NCBI GenBank assembly: GCA_021234535.1
Contig: CM037843.1
Span: forward strand, 6,900,820-6,964,819
DNA from: Stichopus chloronotus
Taxonomy: Eukaryota > Echinodermata > Holothuroidea > Aspidochirotida > Stichopodidae
Reading direction: 5' to 3'
DNA: 64,000 bases
The translations under genes and the position numbers were made by a program. The stretch's first letter is position 1; every line of letters begins with the position of its first letter. Below, one piece after another: positions 1 to 20,827 of this stretch. The notes below the pieces were generated by a model. That model ran no database searches. It was given only the letters and a program-made list of their open reading frames with translations, and was not told the DNA's origin.

Positions 1-186
1 GGTGAACCAGGTTGGACGATCCAGTCATTTTCGCACTTCATAGACACAGAGACCACAGTAACATCCAAATACTTTAACTCGTTAATCTGGATTGTTGTCA
101 ATGACCTTCAACGCAATAACGCGTGGTTCGATTTAGTCTATAACCTCACTGCGGACATCGCAAAGCTGCCGACGGTTAACCCTTGA
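1..186 (+). CDS. possible terminal exon of an unidentified gene (partial, cut by window start)
   Basis: From the first base, frame 1 is open for 61 codons and stops at TGA 184-186. The translation starts GEPGWTIQSFSHFIDTE and ends ADIAKLPTVNP. It has a mixed, protein-like composition and is not a low-complexity run. The 5' end lies outside the window, so neither the acceptor nor the start can be judged. A polyadenylation-type AATAAA follows at 650-655, which would suit the end of a plus-strand gene convergent with the SR gene. I do not recognise the family. It could also be a chance open frame or a decayed mobile-element ORF. Confidence 0.4.
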   Translation, partial: GEPGWTIQSFSHFIDTETTVTSKYFNSLIWIVVNDLQRNNAWFDLVYNLTADIAKLPTVNP

Positions 187-980
187 TTGCTTCATGGTAC
201 TTCGGTAACCGGGACGTTGATCCTCCCCAACGATCGTTCAGCAGAATTTGCTGGATTTAAGAGGATGAGTAGGCTGAGTAATTGTTCAACTTGTTGGAAC
301 ATTTTTCAAACATCTGGGCTTATTGCTTCAAACATTTTATGGCAGTCACTGATGTAGGTACCCAGAAAGCTCCTCTAACCACCATACATGGTATCTTCAC
401 CACTTCCTCTTTCATTTTGATGTGGAAATATTGTCCACACAATGAAACTATCACGATATGAAGCTTTGAATGGTCGTCCTGTATATGTGACGTCAGTCTT
501 CTGTTGTGCCTCCAGCAACATCCAGCTAACGCGGCATGGAATTTTATCAATCGGAGTTTCTTTTTTCTTTCTGGGTACGGATATAAGACTTTACATGTGG
601 ACTTATCTAAAAAAAAATGTTGACTTTTACAGAGTTCCTGCACCGTACGAATAAAAAAAATCATTTCCCTTAACTATTTTATGACCTTAACACAACAACA
701 TTGATAAGAAACATACTAGAATTTGATCCACTAATAATGGTCGAACGATCGTGACACTAATTTTTAATTCGGAAAAATTTGGTCTGTTCCACTTTCATGT
801 CTTTTTCCATGACTTCTGTATTTTTTTTCAAAATTCTATGACTTTTCCAGGCCTGGAAAGTGAAAAGTTAAATTTCATGACTTTTCAAGGGCGCAACCCG
901 CTTTTATAACAAAACTTCTGGAGACGGATCTTGCCAAAAAAAAACAAAAAAAAACTAAAATGAAGCAAATATAAAAGTAA
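187..980. other. non-coding interval between two probable gene ends
   Basis: No supported coding sequence. AATAAA at 650-655 (plus) is a candidate poly(A) signal for the partial gene at the window start. Around 795-890 several CATGACTTTT and GGCCTGGAAA strings look like a fragment of a dispersed repeat. Confidence 0.4.
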
Positions 981-2891
981 TTTGATTTTAAGTTTAATCT
1001 TTATTGACATTAAATGAACAATGTTAAATCCAAAACAGCAGACTTACATCAGAGGAATAAGAGTTAAATCAGCTTTTTTTCTGATAAAAACAAAAATAAG
1101 AAAGGGTAGTCTTATGTATTGATGTCAAGGTCTATGGCCAGGTTTCCACGAACACACAAAATAAGACTAAAAACGTTTTTGGCGGAATGACGTGATGGGA
1201 AAATAAAAGAAATGGAGGCAGTATCAGTGTCTACACTGTTTGATATATCATTTGTCGCTGTAGATCAATCTGGGAAAAAAGAAGATGGTAAAGCAGTTAC
1301 AAAACACCACGTCACATGGGGGGCCACATCTTCTGAAACCTCATTGATTTTGATGGTGTATGCTTAAATGTTTACGTCGAACCAACGCCAAAGCCGCAAC
1401 GACAAACAGTGAAGATTGACAAAAATGACGACAGCCTAATGATGATGGATTTATGCAATGTGGTTATTTCAAGGACAAGGTTCTAAATATGTCACATTAA
1501 AAAATTGGGATTTTTCAAATCCCTGAGCAGTAAAATACTAATGAAAAAAATGTGCTGATTTGGACTTTCGGGCAGGTACAAAAATGAAAGATAAAAAACC
1601 CCATAACCACAAATACCCAACACAAAAACACAACCCCCCCAAAAAAAAAAATCCACAAAACTGAATGATCTTGAAGCATAACAGAGAATCAAACTGGCAC
1701 AAAACTGTACAGGCACAACAATGAATTGCTGCCATTCTTGGAGGGATCTCAGAAATCAGGAAAATTCTTGTTGGTTTTGGTTTCAAATTGCGACAGTACC
1801 CAACATGAACAATGAAGACGGTGAAGATAAGTATCTGTCACAATTTCCTTCATAATGAACAAATGTCAAAGGTTAAAAGGGAATGGGAGGGGGTCATATC
1901 CAACTATGTTTACATTTCACTTTGCTTTGCTATTGCAAAAGTCAATGAGATAAAGCCAAGCAATTTAACTTGACAGGAAAATGTGAGCAATTCAGAAAAT
2001 GTTCATGTGGAGTCCCAAAAATGTCAAGTGTTGCACAGATCAGCAACTGTTTGTACTACTTGATACAGGTACACAAAAGCCATCATGACGTCAGCTGATG
2101 GGCCTGAGGTAAACAAAAGGTTACCAAATGCTACAATGTTCACTTAAGAGCAGTGATGTGACTAACGTGAGAAAGAAAATGAAATGAGATAAAATAATTA
2201 GTTACATCGAGCTGATGTCAGCAATGTCTGCTGGTAAAAAGGTAGGTAAAATCTAGCCCGTGTATTCCTGGTACAAAACCTCAGGATACAAACCTCTGTC
2301 ACTCCCCCACCTTTTGGTGAGGGAGCCATTAGTGAATATTGTAACACGCAAACATGGTGTACACAAAATTCCAAAGACATTAAGACCCATTTCCACAGAC
2401 CACAACTTTACTGCAAAGAATGACAGAAATGTAAACAAACCAAAACTAAAGAATAAGTAATATGGTTGTGATGATTAGGGTTTAACAAGGAATGGACACT
2501 CCTGCATTTCAAATTTATTACAGTATGTCAAGTGTGCCCAGCAAATTTCAGCAAAGATTGTTGGCACTCCATGAAAACCGACCACAAATAATGGGACTCT
2601 TGTATGCAGAAGCGTAAAATTATCAAACGATGAAAACTGGGGACATGTGACTTTACGATACAAATTTGAAAAAAAGGTATAGACCCTCTGGTGTCTGTGA
2701 ATTATTCTGTCATTATAGCCAAATGAATAGGGCACAGGTGGTATTCATAACCACACAAAATCCTGCAGGCTGCACCTACACATGTAATGCTTAAAATGAA
2801 GAAGGTATACAAAGACGAGAGCTCTGATACAACTAAAATCACGGACTGTACATGGTTTAAAGCAGTGCAGGTGCTGCAAGAAAAAAAGGTA
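980..2891 (-). other. probable 3' UTR of the SR-like gene
   Basis: No coding frame follows the stop. Two minus-strand AATAAA signals are visible, at 2519-2514 and 1005-1000, implying a 3' UTR of about 0.4 or 1.9 kb. Which is used cannot be decided from sequence. Confidence 0.5.
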
Positions 2892-11472
<8,581 letters not shown>

Positions 11473-14400
11473 CTGAAACATGAATCAAAGATCATTTTAC
11501 AATGTCAGATATTCTAATTAAAGTTATGGTTCACATGCATTATCAACCACAGTGAAAATTACAATGTTCATTGACTTTGTTGATACGATTTTTTGAAAAG
11601 GGCATTGAAATTTGAAGGCTATAGCAGAATTCAACCAGTAACCCTCAGCATATGGAGTCCTGACATGCAGAGCCTGACATGCATAGTACAGTATGCAACC
11701 TGCTGAAAATTAGCAGTCTGAATTTTTTATTCGTCGGTCTGGGTAAGTCTGGACAAAAGTACATTCTAACACAAGAAAATTTCCATATTGATTCTCCCAT
11801 AACATTGACTTTCAATGCATACCATGCATCACTTTGAAAAAAAAATCAATTACATTTCTCAAAGTCATATTCAATCAATGCAGGTTTTGAATTGGGAAGA
11901 TTTTCGTTGCAAAAATTATGGTATGCAACGTGGAGGTGACCATGCTAATGACAGTGCAGGTGTCAGTAATTTGCTTACGTTCAATTTCAGTGGTAATTAC
12001 TATCTTTATAAGATGTTATCCAGTTGTTCAAGAACTATACGGGCCCGGCCCACAGTACTGTCTGATATTTAATGTGAAATTTTCTGCAATTCTTCATGTA
12101 TCGTATCAACCATTGGCATTATATTTTATCAGTTTTGAATCCTTGATTATGTAAAGCTAATTATAATGGTCAACTAATCACTAAGTCTCTTGGCTTTCTG
12201 GTTACTTTTTTTTACCGATTTCAGTATACAATCTGACACAGTACTACTCCAACTGTGGTTTGGTAACATGTTCAAGTTCAACCCACACTAACAACTACCA
12301 AGTATTTTCAGATATTCACACTTTATTTTTACAAGTATCTTACCACATTTTAGACATGCTTTAAACATTGAACGAATGTGCTAGAACAATTTGCTACAGT
12401 TTGTGTGATACTAGTTTTCTGGACTTCACGATTCTGTATGATGTACTTACTACTATTCAAGTCCTGTGTGACCCTGTGATATGTTTAGACACATAGGATT
12501 TCAGTATTTTGTATTTGGTAAACAATTTAGATTTGATAAGCTTTGGGTTGATTCATTGGTCAACAACTTCAACTCTTTGACAAAGTAAATCACTTCTACT
12601 TGTGAATAATTTCATACATATCTATGTCTACCACTCTTTTTTGAATGGGAGCGGGGGTGTGACAAAGACATTCAGTATGTTGAAAGTTTGTAACCAGGAA
12701 TGAAACCCTATCTTTAAATAATATCAATACTAGCACACTTCAGTCCTAGTCTATGCATTTCATTGAGACATGCAGTTAATTGATTTACACTATGTAGCCT
12801 ACCTACAAATCTGATCCTACGAAGAAATCTGGTCGGAATTCTGGCTGGATTTGAAATCCGGTGCACACTAATGAAGACCATTACTTTTGTCGGAGTTAAT
12901 ATAAAAGAACTTGCTACTTTTGCAGCCTTCAATCTCCACAAAATGTTTCAACAAGTTTCAGCAATGAAACCCGTGAGAAGTTGAAACTGTTACTTATACA
13001 CTAGGCTATGAGAGGCTACAGGTAGTAGCGTACTGCAACATATACAGTATGTATGTAGGCTATAAGATGCTAGCATATAGGCTAAGAGAGGCTAGCAATG
13101 ACTGTTAAATACACACTAGGCTGACAGCAATTATCAGCTTTACAAACCATTAACTTTTCATTGTGAAATCAATGTTACAACTAGAGTATTAATGAAACTG
13201 CATGAATGTTGGCTAAAAACGCGAGAACAAATTCATTGTGTCAGGAACGGTAAACACCACCTTTTTGATCTTGTCCCAGATCTTACTGGTTTGCATTTAA
13301 TATGATAGTTCATTACATAGCTAAGGAATAACTTACTTTTAATCATTTTCTTTTTGTAGGAATAGAAAGAAAGTGGTTTATTTTGAAATAAAAAAAAAGA
13401 AAAATGGTATTCACTATTCAACTATAGGCCTAATTAAAGGCAGGTAGGCCCACTCATTGTAGCAGACAGTTCAAACTCTTCCAACAACTTCCTTCTAGCC
13501 ACCCTTACAGACATCCATGAGCATTGAGTGATCACAAAGGTGCTGCATATCCTGTTGAGCATAGGCCTAGCTACAAGGTCTACATGTGCCATCAAGACAC
13601 TGATGACATGCATGCTTCGTAATTTTAGTTACTCTGCAATTTTTTTTACTTATTGTCAATCAAACAGCAGTACTGAGTGAAAACTTTGCTTATCTTAATT
13701 ACAATTACCCCTTAGTTTAGTCAAAATGTAGCTGGGGGGGGGGGGGGGAGTAACTGTCTTCAATTAAACTAACCACTCCCAGCATAATGGTGTAGGCTAA
13801 TAGTTTAAGCCAGCTTGTACAAACCGGATGGATAAAACCCTTTTTTGGGGGGGGGACACAGAAACAACCAGGGAAGGGCAGATCAGGAATTTGGCAAAAG
13901 TATCGGCTGAGCCCCCCTAATCCTGAACACGGCTGTGTTCCATTACACTCTACTTTCACAGCCCTTGTCCCGATAATATTATTTTTCCCCTCATCAGAGT
14001 TTGAACGACTCAAGTCATTGACTCGGACTCCAGTCCAGCATAAATGACTCAACTTCGACTCGGAGTCATAACATCAATGACTTGACTTGGATTTGAGTCA
14101 GCGACCCAGTTGACTCGACTTGAATTTTTAGCAATTAACTCTAGTCAAAATTTCAGCTCAGCGCTTTCTTTTCACCATTCGCTTTTGCAACTTCAACCAT
14201 CGTAACTTGTAAGTTTATTTGAGTAATTGGCCATAAAGTAACATTTATAGAAAGGTAGCCATCGCCTGCGCCAGCCCGTTGAGGGCCCCTCAAGCCTAAC
14301 ATTCACAAATCACAATTTTTGAGAACTTAGGTTAGGCAGATTGAAATAGAGAAGCACGCCACCATTTTTTGTCATTTCCACACTAGGTCAGTGGCAGGCA

Positions 14401-14714
14401 CACTTTGCGGGCACCTACGGCAACGTTAATTTTGTTTGGATTGTCATAAGGAATGCGAGATACTTTCACAAATTGGAATGGTCAATTTCCTTAAGACTAA
14501 TAGTGCATTTGACAGTCACCCCATTACAGTGCTTTGAAAATCAGATTTTTGTTTACAGAATTTTTAACTGTTATACGGTAGATTAGTATAATTACAGCAA
14601 CAGCAGGTTGCTTGGCACAACTGCAGAATACAACGTCTCTCCAAGACATATGACTATGACTCCGGAGACGCAGTGGTGGTCACGGTGATCGTACATGTAT
14701 ATTTTGTAAATGAA

Positions 14715-15115
14715 TGACCATTGGGACTGCGCCTTCACAACACACTGGAGGCCAAGTGAACTTAAAATATTTTTAAGCAAAAGTGTATCCCAATTAAATG
14801 GTGAGTTGTTCTCAAAATGGCCACTAATTGTTAGGTACCACTGGGGCTGGGATTGCGCCTCCACTCAGATTGTAGAATCAGTGGACTTAGATTAATGTCT
14901 TCAACAAAGTATTCGATCGGCCACGACTGGGACTGTGACTACCCCTCCACTCAGATTATAGAATCAGAGGACTTTGAATGGTTTCAACAAAATATTTGAT
15001 CAGCCACCACTAGGACTGCTACTGTGGCTTTGCTCAGATTATAGAGTCAGTGGACTTAAAATGTTTTCAACAAAATACTCGATCAGCCACTACTGGGACT
15101 GCGGCTAAAGCACCA
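14715..15115 (+). repeat. ~85-bp tandem repeat, about five diverged copies
   Basis: Units carry ACTGGGACTG near 14727, 14838, 14925, 15009 and 15091, followed by CTCAGATTATAGA.TCAG and GGACTT. The last four are spaced 82-87 bp; the first is more distant and diverged. Confidence 0.75.
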
Positions 15116-18100
15116 CTCTGGATGGGACACTCATAAGACAGGTGACTATAGAAAAATGTGAATGCGCCGAAACTAATGACATAAACTATGGGACTTGACA
15201 AACAAAATTTGAATGATATAGCTACCGCAGATGCATCCAACATAGAAAGCTTGGGATTATGCACAAGATTTCTACTAGAAGGGCAAGGTAGAACCATAGT
15301 GCAGTTCACCCCTTGATTTTTTAGGGTTTCTGTTTCACAAGGACGTTGTATTCTGCTGTTACTCCGGTTGCTTTGTAACTTGTATTTGTAACTGTAAGTC
15401 GTTAGTTTATGAAGGGCTGTGCATGTGGGTGATAATTCTCTCTGTCATCTGTGAGTGTGACTGTGTGACACTGGTTTTTGTTGAAAATTACCAACCTCCC
15501 AATTTTTTTTTAACGAATCTCCCAATTTTCTGGCTCTGGAAAATGCAAATCTCCCTATTTTTTGGTGAAACATGTTGGCAGGTCTACATTTAACTTGAGT
15601 TGTAACTAAATAACGGAAATGTACAGCACCGGCTAGGCCTACCTGCATTTTATCCTACCAAGTACCAGGCAAGTGCAAAGTTGCAAGCAAATACTAGGCA
15701 GGCCTAAGTTAGCGTATACCTACAATCTGATTGTATGATTCACTGCGCTTTTGCGAGAACTTGATGAAAAAAAAAAAACACATGAGAAGCCCATAACAAC
15801 AAAGGTCTGCAGCAGTTGGTATATGAGAAAAAGAAACGTTTAAATCACCCTTCATTATTGAAACTTTGTGGTTCCTTCTGTTGTTCGTTGTCGTCGCTTA
15901 TGCTACCTCACCTTTGTACAAAAGATCTAAGTTACAGACTAGTCCAGTAAAGCTACATGCATGATATCATGCATTATAAGCGCATATTTGTGTGTCGTGC
16001 GGCCGATATTGGGAGTCTTCAATGTGGGATCCTGGATAGCATGCGCATACATATAATCAGTCAGTGGCGTGCCCTCCTTTAGTAAAATCATGGAACGCCA
16101 ATTAGTCAACGCGTATCAGTAGAAGGATTATTAATTAATATTCACCCAACAAATTCATATGAATAAAACTTAAAATGGAACGAAACAGATTTAAACCAAT
16201 CAGCAATGACGGGATTAGGTTCGTGGGAATAACGGAGGTTATTCGATAAGTTCGCCTATTGTTCATCCAAATAGTTTTAACCACCGAAAGGGATCTCCAG
16301 CATTATCACATTACCACCAATTTGTCCCTCCCGAACCAAGGGCCTAGATCAGCCAGCTCATCTCACCGAAAGATCTAATAAATTCTCCTAAAAAGTCATG
16401 AAAATTTATGAATTGATGATTTATAAAAATAAATTATTTTCATTAATTTATTCGTTTTATTAATTCATTTTGATAATAATATTTGTTTCTATTTTTTGTA
16501 AGGACATCGCCGCTTTGGAGACATGATGACAGTATACGGGAGATTAGGCTTGTTATTCCAGCTGTTCACTTTGTCCAAAGTGACGGCATTGTAAGAAATT
16601 TGGGGCAAAAATCACTCCTTCCACAAAAATTGGCATTTTCCCAGCTGTCCCACGATTAAAATGGGAGTTCTCCTTATGACAGTGTTACAGTAAGTTGTCA
16701 CGGTGCCACTATGTCACCCCGACTGTTCCGCTGATGTAACTTGTGGGCTGGGGACTTAACATATCCACTTTATAGTATGTGTTCAGGCCATTTAATTAAA
16801 ACATCAAAATCTGTAAGCCTTATGCCATTGCATGGAGGTCAAGCCAATACAGAGAAGGGAGGCATGCACCAGTCTCCAAACTGGTTAGGCGGGACTGATA
16901 CTATGACAATGTACATTCACATACTAAGAATGAAATTTAAAATCTTCTCAAAAAGATGAGCTTCAGTTAAATAGTTGGCATGGCTAGTGGAAACGACTAG
17001 TAATTATAGAGGCTTGTAATTTATGACCCGGGAAAATATTTTTTTTATTTTGTTGTTTTTTACATTCAAATGTAGTTGCATAATCATGCTTTTCCATACC
17101 ATTTATTGGAAACTATTGTTACTTCCGTGAGACAGCTGCAATCATACAAACTGTTGCATAACCGGCAATTCTCAGTATTCTTGCCTGACTTGAAAGAAAC
17201 CCCAAAATCTGTCTAGACTAGACTCTAGGCACTATCGAGTTTGTTTGAGTCAAACTTTGACTGGAGCATGCATAGGTGAAACAACAATTCCCAAGAAGCA
17301 TAAGAAAAGACCTATTTCTATGGTTTGGAACTTTGACCCGGAAGTACAAAAATCTTCGTAAACAAACGTTTGATCTAGCAGTTGAGCAATTTGGTCAAAG
17401 TGCAAGTTGAATCGTCATTCCTTTTGTCAAACTCAAAGACAGAAAAACTTTCATGGACATTTATAAGAAGTCGTGAGACCAACTGATTACGTGTTTAAGT
17501 TTTGAAGGCATCGGGAAACGCTAAATCACGTTTACAAGTAACACTATAGAGTATCAAGTAACAGAACACGTAACGTTAGGCCCAATGTCAACACCAATGA
17601 CTAAGTAAGTTAATTAGTTAATATCTCAATAACAGGTAGAAAAGTGCAAGTTAAATTGAAAGAGCTAGGCCTGGCCTAGGCTAGGTTACATTATGTTCTA
17701 AGCTTAAAATTAGCACTAGAGAAGTACGCTACCGAGGCTAAGAGTGTGATTTAAAAAGGGATAACATACTGAAGAAAATTGATATGCTTTAAATTGGACC
17801 TAATTTCTTTCTAGGCCAGTTGGTGCATACACCAAACTTAACACACTGCCAAACTTCGCCCACCTCAAAAAAATAAGCCCGAAAATGCAATGGCCTAAGC
17901 AGCTTGACAAAGTTTTGACTACCATACCTTGAAATGAGTTAAAAGACAGCTGACATACTGTTTACTTAATGTCCTCTCTGAATCAGTCAGATTAGTAAAC
18001 TTAACGTTGCTGCATTTGCACAGGAGAGTTAGGCTAGGCCCAAAGCATCCTATTTCCAGTTTAGACTTGTCCAGAATCTCAATACTTCAGTGCCGTCTTG

Positions 18101-18778
18101 GACAACGTAGGTGCCACCTTGGACCAACGTAGTGCAGCGTGCTGTTTACTTAGGTGCGTATAGCCGCAAATATGTCCTTCATTTGTTGACCTAGGCCCAC
18201 AATACTTGTCAAGATATTGCCAATGTTTCCACAAGTGCCATTCTGGTATTATTGCTTTCACAGGGCAAACATTGTACCATTATATTACTTTAAGTTAAAA
18301 TGAGTAACTTGCCCATTATAGGGAAAGTGCCTATGTGCACTCTACATTGCCTCTGTGTACAAAAAAATTGGGTGCCACAGTGTGCTCTTTTAAAGTTTAA
18401 GTTAGAGCAGTGCTGCAAGCGGCACTTGCTCTGTCATTTCAGGTGCCGCCAAAATAATTTTAGGTGCCGCATGTGGCTCTAGGTGCCGCGTTTGGACATG
18501 TCTGAGTTACCCCCAAATGTTCCATTTCCAGATCATCATTTTGACTTCTCAGCAGACCTTGTAATGATTCTCATCCTAATGTTAGTGAGGTGCAGGTGTT
18601 AGTGAGGCAGATTTACATTGTATCATTAACTCAAGAAAATGTTGGATAAACAGATTTTGAGGTACAATTCATAGCATATTCGGTCAAATTACCAGTGAAA
18701 TGGAACTTAAGACTTGCTAAAACAAGATAATAAGATTAATAGGGATTTGAATTTCCAGCGGCTAGAAATTCCAAGATT

Positions 18779-19035
18779 TTAAAGTCTGTATTGCATCACC
18801 ATAAGCTATATTTTTACCTCCCGGAAAGTAAAATTTTCAACTGGTTCTAAGTTACAGTACTCTTAGATTGACAGCAAATTAGAAAGATGCGGAGCAGCTC
18901 ATATTGCACAGCGTACACAGGGATCCATTGTTTTGATTACACATGTGGAGGAATTTAAGACAGGCTGAGGGAGGGACTAGAGGTAGGTGGTTGGGAGAAT
19001 TGAAACTGTCTGGGGTGATGAGTTTTTGCCTTTAA
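18779..19035. mobile_element. piggyBac-like MITE, copy 1 (257 bp with TTAA flanks)
   Basis: TTAA at both ends. The terminal repeats are related to AGGCTGTATTGCATCACC at the left and the inverse at the right (GGTGATG..GCCT). Same length and content as the copies at 52888 and 53876. The right TIR has drifted (GAGTTTTTGCC). Confidence 0.8.
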
Positions 19036-20811
19036 GTTAGATGCACGAAGTTGTATATATCCATTCTATGTGGCTGTTGGCCCAGTTTAATATTGGTAAA
19101 ACACTTATTTGCAATGGCATGTTCCGTTTAATTGGAAAATTAATACTTTTAATTATAATGGGTCATAAGCAAACATCAGTCGTTGCGTGGCACAGCCTCT
19201 CCACATCGGCCACACATTTGCCTGCAACGTGTTGAACGACTGTGGAAAATCAAATAGTTGCCATGTGCTGTTGTTTTCACGCAGTGCTGACCAGAATTGC
19301 GCTGCATGTGACATGATTTTTAGATGTGCTTTGTATGTGCTTTGCTTTGCATGATTTTTAAATGTGAAATGCCATTTTGAATTGTGTCACATAGGTGCAA
19401 CTACTTGAATATCATTCAAGAGATCATAATGTGACATTAAAAATTTCATCATATTGTAAGGTAAATCTACAATATACCCAATCTACTGTAACTGATTCAA
19501 AGTTACATAAGTGTTCCACCCCCCCCCCCCCCCCCGAGAGTGTATTATCCTACGGTGAATGTGCTGTCCAGGGTTGGTTAACCTTGTTTATACATACAAA
19601 ACAAGATTTTGATACAAAAAAAAGATGCAAATGAAAGAAAATTCTGTTAAAAAATAACCGCATTTTTATTGAAAACTAACTCCGTGAAAAGGCAAACAAG
19701 GCAAATACACAAAGTAAAACTAAAGCAAGATAAATACTAATGGCTTGCGTGGCAACAACAAGCTGCTGCGTGTTAGTTTGCACTCAGCTCGCAGTGCAGT
19801 GTTTACGTACGTTGTGTGCTACTAGCGCAAATGTCATATACAGGGTTCACATGCTGTGGTTCAGTGTACGTGTGCCTATTCACTGCTTATGTAGCACCAA
19901 AAGAGCCCTGTTTTCCTCATCAAGTAATCAACAAATTGTTGGAATTGGCCTAGGATTGATTACACTGATTTTTGATACAGACAGTTGCAGATTTTAGAAG
20001 GTTACATTCAGAGAAAATCTTGAACAAGGTTGATGCCATCATTCATCACACAATTTTATGAACCTTCATGCTTAATGTTATGGTGCTTAGGTCTACGTTA
20101 TTTGACTCACTGTGTGTAAACGGCCCCTTTGACTGTGGCAGTTTTACAATTGCAGTCTTCAGTTGTCTGTACGATTGTAGTCCATTAGGACTCGTTTTTG
20201 GACTTCTCCGTGAAAGCGACAAAGAAGGAATGCTAATTCCGGAAGGCTTTATCAAATCTGCAAAAAATATCGCTTTTGATGAATAAATGCTGACACAATT
20301 CTGTAATTTAGAATACGATTACTGTCAGGAGAACTACTGATACTATCACAGGGTTGTTGATAGGCCCACATAGGATTTATATTTTTTAGGCATATATTGC
20401 ACTTGTTAGTAGCTCCTTGGCCAGGTGTACTGCAAACTTCACAGTTATATGTTGTGTGTAGGCCTACCCTACATGTAAGAGGCTGGGCAGACTACAAAAC
20501 ACTGTCGATCTAGTTTTATTGTGTTCATCTGCAGGTGATTTTACTTTAAAATTGACCATGCGTTATCCAGCAGATAAATGGTCACCTGACTGAAATCTGC
20601 CAATAAGAGTTGAGGATTCTTACCAAGTATGTATGAATTATTTTCATGTCTGTGCAGACAGCATGAAGACTATTTTGTGTCTGTACAGCACAGTGCTGTA
20701 CTATTACTTTCTTAGTGGAAATAATCTTGAACAAATTTTGTTGTTTTCTGCTATCCCTCAGCCCATACAAAACTAGACTGACTGTTGCAGTTGCAAAGGA
20801 AGAAATTCGCC

Positions 20812-20827
20812 ATGGTCTGTGAAAAAT
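20812..20827 (+). CDS. CRIPT: CRIPT coding exon 1
   Basis: Encodes MVCEK and the first base of C6. The donor is T|GTAAGT at 20828. Only 16 coding bases, so it is invisible to ORF-length searches and was placed by homology and phase. Confidence 0.95.

Larger units (their letters stand above)
11473..20811. other. upstream interval between the SR-like gene and CRIPT
   Basis: It must hold the first exon(s) and promoter of the SR-like gene (minus) and the promoter of CRIPT (plus), so the two genes are divergent. Neither transcription start could be placed. It contains TGACTC/GACTCG simple repeats (about 13999-14120), an ~85-bp tandem repeat (about 14715-15115), homopolymer C and G runs, and one piggyBac-like MITE (18779-19035). 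CTAGGCCTA-type strings recur near 17.6-18.1 kb. Confidence 0.6.

Noticed and set aside
15901..15990. Candidate first exon of the SR-like gene (minus-strand ACAAAG|GTGAGG donor)
   Set aside because: The upstream ATG frame hits a stop before the donor, and the phase is wrong.
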